This document shows positions 6,423 through 7,819 of a stretch of DNA of 7,819 nucleotides, in pieces (the first letter of the stretch is position 1; each line of letters opens with the position of its first letter). The stretch is taken from the NCBI GenBank assembly GCA_946415795.1, contig CAMKTW010000074.1, positions 1 through 7,819 of the forward strand, in the 5' to 3' direction. The position numbers and the translations under genes were made by a program. Under the pieces are notes generated by a model, which was not told the origin of the DNA, searched no databases, and worked only from the letters and a program-made list of their open reading frames with translations. The stretch comes from an uncultured Bacteroidales bacterium. Its GTDB lineage: Bacteria > Bacteroidota > Bacteroidia > Bacteroidales > UBA932.

Positions 6423-7729
6423 TCCTCGTCGCTGCTCATCACCCTGATGATGTCAAAGCAGAAGCCTTTTGAGAGTTTGACGCCTTCTTCTACCGTACCG
6501 GTGAGGGTGTCGTAAATATAAACCATCGGATAATCATCTTCACCGTCACCCTCAGTGACGCCGATATAAGCCTTTTTCCCATACACGGCCGTACGCTGGG
6601 AATACCATCCGCTGCAATAGCGCAGGGGTTGTCCGTTGCAGGATACCCGCTCCCGCCGGCAGGTTTGCAGGTCAATAAGGGTATAGAAGTGGCTGCGGCT
6701 GTCGATCTTGGTACCAAGCGACTCGTCGCGTGAATATGCCAGGATCTTGTTGCCACCGACGTACTGAACCGTAATCAGCCGGCCCTCCGGATCGGGGAAA
6801 CCATTCCAGGTGGGGTCGAACTGCGTTTCACCGGCCTTCACCCGGCGCAGCACGCCATATTTGGTCGCTTTCCCGGTGAGATTCATCGTCACCATCGCCG
6901 CTACATACATATTCCCTGCTTCATCGTAGGTGATGAAGGTCTGCATCAGCTCGCCGTAAGCGGCACTCTCGGTCTCTTCCATCACCTCCTGCGGCACCGT
7001 GTGATTTTCAGTGACCTTCATTGTAGAAGGGTCTATTACCGCGATGTGGGTGGTGCGCCCGGCATTGTCGTCTGCCGGTTTCGTATAATAGATATAGAAC
7101 AGTTTGCCGTCTGTGGGGCGCACGGTGAGAAGTCCGGAGGTAGAGAGTGCCGTGAAGCCTTCGGGGACAGAAATGTCAAGCTTTCCTTCCGCTATTACCG
7201 CGAGGTCACTTTCTGCCAGTTTGGACCAGTAAACGACCTTGTGGTCAGCATCTGTACCGGCTATCAGCAGCGTAGCGCCATCATCCAGCCAGGCGTGGGT
7301 ATATTTGCGTGCGTAATAGGTATTCTCCTTGAACGGCCTCTCGGCGTCCACTACTATCGACTCTTCGCCGTCCCCGTTGCGTACTATATGGAATTTGACA
7401 AAGCCTCCGGTTGCCGCCTGCGGCACCTGATAATAATACTTGCCGCGGGTGATGCTCTCCATAGTATAATCCATAGTGATATCTATCCCCTTGCCAGTAT
7501 ATTCCACCATTGGCTGGTCAGCTGTCAAGGCGGTCACCTGCCGCACGAAAGTACCGTTTTTGTTCTGTCCCATCCCGCCGTGCTTCACAGCGCAGACATA
7601 CAGGTCAAAGACAACCTTGTCTTCAACAGAGTCAGGCGGAAGCGGCTCTGGACCGGGATTCTTATTGCACGACGCCGCAAGGGTCAGGGAGCACCCCAAT
7701 ACTAACAACAACTGTTTTATATACCTCAT
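6419..7729 (-). CDS. Predicted surface lipoprotein, DUF4374-like beta-propeller
   Basis: A 436-residue exported protein. The N-terminus has a basic start (MRYIK), a hydrophobic core at 7-19 and Cys21 in the sequence LAASC, a lipoprotein signal peptide for signal peptidase II; Cys21 is followed by a proline-rich spacer (PGPEPLPP). The acidic run that often marks surface export in Bacteroides is not obvious directly after the cysteine. The mature part has repeated beta-strand blocks of the kind seen in beta-propellers, such as WLDDGATLLIAGT (about 147-159), DGKLFYIYY (207-215), EAGNMYVAAM (270-279), GGNKILAYS (325-333) and GKKAYIGVT ending MVYIYDTLTGTV (384-413). It recalls DUF4374 lipoproteins, some of which accompany TonB-dependent iron or siderophore receptors; this family call is from memory. 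No enzyme motif is seen. An in-frame TTG at 7747 would add six residues, but ATG at 7729 gives a more typical signal peptide. It converges on cbiB, so it is not part of that operon. Confidence 0.82.
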   Translation of the reverse strand: MRYIKQLLLVLGCSLTLAASCNKNPGPEPLPPDSVEDKVVFDLYVCAVKHGGMGQNKNGTFVRQVTALTADQPMVEYTGKGIDITMDYTMESITRGKYYYQVPQAATGGFVKFHIVRNGDGEESIVVDAERPFKENTYYARKYTHAWLDDGATLLIAGTDADHKVVYWSKLAESDLAVIAEGKLDISVPEGFTALSTSGLLTVRPTDGKLFYIYYTKPADDNAGRTTHIAVIDPSTMKVTENHTVPQEVMEETESAAYGELMQTFITYDEAGNMYVAAMVTMNLTGKATKYGVLRRVKAGETQFDPTWNGFPDPEGRLITVQYVGGNKILAYSRDESLGTKIDSRSHFYTLIDLQTCRRERVSCNGQPLRYCSGWYSQRTAVYGKKAYIGVTEGDGEDDYPMVYIYDTLTGTVEEGVKLSKGFCFDIIRVMSSDED

Positions 7730-7819
7730 AGTTCTGATGTTTTTCAACCTGCGAATTTAAAGAATTGGGAGCAAAATGAGTGCTTCCGGATATAGCTGAT
7801 AAAAATATTCACTATATTT
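7730..7819 (-). promoter_or_regulatory. AT-rich upstream region of the lipoprotein gene, cut by the right edge
   Basis: This 90-bp stretch has no convincing gene and is the leader or promoter region of the leftward lipoprotein gene. On the minus strand TAAATTCG (7759-7752) is one base from the Bacteroides -7 consensus TAnnTTTG. A TTTTG lies at 7776-7772, but the gap to the -7 candidate is about 12 bases, shorter than the usual 19-21, so the pair is doubtful. A small AT-rich inverted repeat, AAATAT and ATATTT around TCACT, lies at 7803-7819 and may extend past the edge. The true promoter may lie outside the window. Confidence 0.3.

Noticed and set aside
6437..6449. Small stem CATCA-CCC-TGATG near the convergent stops as a terminator.
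   Set aside because: The arms are only 5 bp and there is no T-run, so it is too weak to call.
7001..7705. A 234-codon plus-strand open frame opposite the lipoprotein gene.
   Set aside because: The opposite strand has a clear signal peptide and strand-repeat pattern, while this frame has no family features.
7730..7747. TTG start at 7747 for the lipoprotein gene.
   Set aside because: The ATG at 7729 gives a normal-length lipoprotein signal peptide, and TTG starts are uncommon. It cannot be fully excluded.

Overview
The window is almost entirely cobalamin (vitamin B12) biosynthesis DNA from a member of the Bacteroidota, most likely a GC-rich Bacteroidales such as an Alistipes/Rikenellaceae-type gut bacterium. 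The reasons are a fused CbiH-CbiC protein, a Bacteroidota-style lipoprotein resembling the DUF4374 family, start sites mostly without clear Shine-Dalgarno sequences, a TAnnTTTG-type promoter element, and GC-rich genes with AT-rich spacers. The genus is an inference.

Layout: two divergent gene groups start from a 57-bp spacer (2376-2432). Leftward run a cobJ/cbiH-cbiC fusion (969-2375) and a CbiE-CbiT fusion (1-976, cut by the left edge), both corrin-ring enzymes. Rightward run cobO (2433-3002), cobQ (2999-4489), a CobD-type threonine-phosphate decarboxylase (4486-5472) and cbiB (5469-6422). Each rightward junction is a 4-bp ATGA stop/start overlap, so this is a tightly coupled operon. A leftward lipoprotein gene (6419-7729) converges on cbiB and overlaps its stop by 4 bp. 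The last 90 bp (7730-7819) are AT-rich upstream sequence of that gene.

How the genes fit together: CbiH carries out C17 methylation and ring contraction, CbiET methylates C5 and C15 and decarboxylates, and the CbiC domain moves the C11 methyl to C12 to give (cobalt-)hydrogenobyrinate/cobyrinate. CobO adds the adenosyl group, CobQ amidates four side chains to give adenosylcobyric acid, the CobD-type enzyme makes (R)-1-aminopropan-2-ol phosphate from threonine phosphate, and CbiB attaches it to give adenosylcobinamide phosphate. Genes for a,c-diamide formation (cbiA/cobB), the other methyltransferases and nucleotide-loop assembly (cobU, cobS, cobT, cobC) are not in this window.

I see no CRISPR array, insertion sequence, tRNA, rRNA or convincing riboswitch. 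The least explained element is the lipoprotein, which looks like a beta-propeller surface ligand-binding protein. The most unusual details are a shortened CobD-type enzyme, a perfect inverted repeat in the divergent promoter, and a strong hairpin within the end of cbiB. I did not find a clearly new biological system; the window is mainly a compact, known pathway.
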